This document shows, in pieces, positions 62,176 through 64,000 of a stretch of 64,000 nt of DNA; position 1 is the stretch's first letter, and each line of letters opens with the position of its first letter. The position numbers and the translations under genes are program-made. Under the pieces are notes generated by a model. The model searched no databases. It saw nothing but the letters and a program-made list of their open reading frames with translations, and was not told the DNA's origin. Source of the stretch: Planctomycetota bacterium (GTDB taxonomy: Bacteria > Planctomycetota > UBA1135 > GCA-002686595); assembly GCA_014238415.1 (NCBI GenBank), contig JABABA010000002.1:62001-126000 (forward strand). Reading direction: 5' to 3'.

Positions 62176-62793
62176 TCAACTGGGAGCAATGTCGCTGAAC
62201 ATCACCACGCCGGTCTGCACATCATAGAACGCGCCTACCAAATCCAAGGTACCCTGCTCCTCAGCAGCGGCAAGAGCGGGACATCGTTGCTTGATCTCAG
62301 CTAGCGTAAGAGCCACATGCTCTTGGGCTACGAGGTTGACGAATGCAGGATTCGTGCTGCTTGCCGGTTCGTTCGGACAACTGCTCTTGGCAGCCGCCAA
62401 GGCAGGAGCCAATTGCTCGAAAGCCTTTGTGAGCGTTCCCTGACGCAGGCCAGCGCAGGCGCCCTTGACTGCGCCACAATCCGTGTGCCCAAGGACAACG
62501 AGCAATGCGGCGCCTGAAACACAACAGGCAAACTCAAGGCTAGCCAACACAGCATCATCCAGAATGCTCCCGGCAACTCGGGCGCAGTAGAGAGCGCCGA
62601 GACTCTGATCGAAAATCAACTCCGGAGGCACACGCGAATCGATGCACCCAAGCACTGCGGCGAAAGGATGAGCCCCTGATGCGGTGTTACGAATTTCTGT
62701 CCCAAGATCACGTGCCTCCAGACGACCCGAAACAAAACGCTCGTTACCCGCTTGCAAGCTTCGAATCGCCTCTTGGGGAGTGAGTAATGTCAT
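62176..62793 (-). CDS. Beta-class carbonic anhydrase
   Basis: The 205-residue zinc enzyme interconverts CO2 and bicarbonate. All active-site residues are present: Cys50, Asp52 and Arg54 in CIDSR, and His103 and Cys106 in GHTDCGAVKGA. ARVAGSILDD and SLEFACCVSGA are typical. No signal peptide is seen, so it is probably cytoplasmic. It starts 30 bp after the YyaL-like gene and may be co-transcribed with it. Confidence 0.95.
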   Translation of the reverse strand: MTLLTPQEAIRSLQAGNERFVSGRLEARDLGTEIRNTASGAHPFAAVLGCIDSRVPPELIFDQSLGALYCARVAGSILDDAVLASLEFACCVSGAALLVVLGHTDCGAVKGACAGLRQGTLTKAFEQLAPALAAAKSSCPNEPASSTNPAFVNLVAQEHVALTLAEIKQRCPALAAAEEQGTLDLVGAFYDVQTGVVMFSDIAPS

Positions 62794-62823
62794 GATTGAT
62801 CATATCCACCAAGCGGATTTCGC

Positions 62824-64000
62824 TCAGTTCTTGTTGGACTGCTTGGGGGAAACCTGGTCAAGCAACTTGAGAGCCGCGCCCGAATCAGTAGTGGGCGCCG
62901 CACAGGTAAAGTCGTGACAGACATAAATCGTGACCTTGCCCCCCTGAGAGACTTGATCAGCGGTGAACGCTGCAAGTTTAGCAAGGCTGTCTGCTTGGCT
63001 TGCTGTCTTTCGTAAGAGCACCATGCGAGGGCGGAAGCCCCGGTTGATAGAGCGTAGAACCGCGCTGTTGTCCTCCGGGCTTCCGCCCTCCACAACAACA
63101 ACCTCGGTTGACGGCCCAGCCAAGAAATCAAGCGCCATCAACATCTGTGAGTGGGCGTGGGGCATCCTAGTCAGGCGGCTGCTGAAAGCCTGCAAGACTT
63201 CCCAGGCATAGGCTTCGAGTTCAACTCTGCCAGTCATGCGAGCCTGACGTGCCAGCATCAGGGCCATGACCGAGTTACCGGATGGAATTGCCCCGTCATA
63301 GATTTCCTTGGCACGCACAAAAAGCGCTTCGCCATCGTCAGGTGCAAGATAAAACCCGCCCTCTTCGGGATCCCAAAAATGTTCGATGGCTTGATCGGTC
63401 AGAGCCAGGCTCGCCTGGAGCCAGCGCGTCTTGCCTGTAGCCTCGTAGAGCTCCACCAAACCCCAGATCATGAATGCATAGTCCTCCAACATTGCATCTA
63501 AGCCGGCCTCTCCTGCGCGCCAGCGCTTCAAGAGACGCCCTTCCTTGGTCAGCAGTTCAGCTAACACAAATTCAGCGGCTTCGCTGGCGACCTCAGCGTA
63601 GCCAGGCTTGTCAAATGCCTTGGCACCACATGCAAGGGCCGCAATCATCAGTCCGTTCCAATCGGTAAGGACCTTGTCATCAAGGAAGGGCCGGATCCTT
63701 TGAGCGCGCGCATGGAACAGTTTCCGGCGCATTTCGACGAGACGGCTGTCCAGGTCTTCGCCCTGTAGGCCCGCCGCCGCCAACCGTTCGATGACCTTAC
63801 CACTTAGGTTCAGAATATTGCGGCCGGTGTCAGCACCAGTTGCCTCGTCTTTGAAATTGCCGTCTTCCTCTGCCCCGTAAACCGTGGCCAACACAAATGC
63901 ATCTTGATCACCCAGGACTTCGCGCAACTCATCCATAGTCCAAACATAGAACAGCCCCTCTTCACCTTCTGAGTCTGCGTCCTCTGCGCTTCGGAAGGCT
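62824..64000 (-). CDS. YyaL/DUF255-family thioredoxin-domain protein, C-terminal part (5'-truncated)
   Basis: The frame remains open to the window edge, so the N-terminal thioredoxin-like DUF255 domain lies outside. About 391 residues are present, starting FRSAEDADSEGEEGLFYVWT, the hallmark of the family's (alpha/alpha)6-barrel part. RIRPFLDDKVLTDWNGLMIAAL, LEDYAFMIWGLVELYEATG and the IPSGNSVMAL motif follow. The C-terminal residues resemble the usual VYVCHDFTCAAPTTD segment with its cysteine. Function is uncertain; the family is related to N-acylglucosamine epimerases. Confidence 0.93.
   Translation of the reverse strand, partial: AFRSAEDADSEGEEGLFYVWTMDELREVLGDQDAFVLATVYGAEEDGNFKDEATGADTGRNILNLSGKVIERLAAAGLQGEDLDSRLVEMRRKLFHARAQRIRPFLDDKVLTDWNGLMIAALACGAKAFDKPGYAEVASEAAEFVLAELLTKEGRLLKRWRAGEAGLDAMLEDYAFMIWGLVELYEATGKTRWLQASLALTDQAIEHFWDPEEGGFYLAPDDGEALFVRAKEIYDGAIPSGNSVMALMLARQARMTGRVELEAYAWEVLQAFSSRLTRMPHAHSQMLMALDFLAGPSTEVVVVEGGSPEDNSAVLRSINRGFRPRMVLLRKTASQADSLAKLAAFTADQVSQGGKVTIYVCHDFTCAAPTTDSGAALKLLDQVSPKQSNKN

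Overview
The window is 64 kb of compact, moderately GC-rich chromosomal DNA, packed with protein genes on both strands. About 50 genes are supported, with 5'-truncated genes at both ends. The gene set fits a Gram-negative, exporting bacterium of the Planctomycetota: a DUF1800/DUF1501 pair, OprP-like porins ending in Phe, a YfbK-like von Willebrand factor A protein behind an ECF sigma factor, secreted LamG-like proteins with a shared C-terminal module, and a HEAT-repeat/cyclophilin fusion. I recall similar secreted modules from marine planctomycetes (Saltatorellus-like), but I could not check this. No rRNA, tRNA, CRISPR array, phage or insertion sequence was recognised.

Layout. 1-6.7 kb: housekeeping genes (RecD2 fragment, RarA, TrmH-like methyltransferase, RsgA, FolC, a degenerate Nudix protein). 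6.7-13 kb: DUF1501/DUF1800 pair, UbiD-type decarboxylase, APH-fold sugar kinase, then a 418-bp gene-free stretch with a 25-bp tandem duplication. 13-16.6 kb: two porin-like proteins and a secreted protein carrying the C-terminal module. 16.6-23.1 kb: tryptophan 2,3-dioxygenase diverging from a biotin operon (bioB, a fused bioF-bioD, bioA, a class IV aminotransferase), then a DUF423 protein. 23.4-26.5 kb: two paralogous exported serine hydrolases. 26.5-31 kb: ECF sigma, vWA protein and DUF2071 operon on the minus strand. 31-42.4 kb: ureohydrolase, Na+/Ca2+ exchanger-like protein, two more module-bearing secreted proteins, a secreted GH13 enzyme, then a chain of overlapping genes (C26 amidotransferase, membrane protein, aroB, membrane protein) ending in a clear terminator. 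42.5-51 kb: carB; a five-gene minus-strand operon (ECF sigma, zinc anti-sigma, small helical protein, PilM/PilN-like fusion, PilO-like protein); ribBA. 51-64 kb: HEAT-cyclophilin, membrane-anchored trypsin-like protease, purH, AlbA_2 protein, a choice-of-anchor-B protein with the module, AlgX-like and AlgI-like acetylation proteins, beta-carbonic anhydrase, and a YyaL-like fragment.

How the genes relate. Housekeeping genes (carB, purH, ribBA, aroB, folC, bio) sit among envelope and export genes. At least twelve gene pairs overlap by one to eight bases with stop and start codons interlocked, so translational coupling is common. The best candidates for undescribed biology are the C-terminal module found in four exported proteins, one of them coupled to a secreted glycan-active enzyme, and the sigma/anti-sigma operon that appears to drive a pilus/secretion-type inner-membrane platform without its usual partners. 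All functional statements rest on reading motifs by eye; no database search or structure prediction was run.
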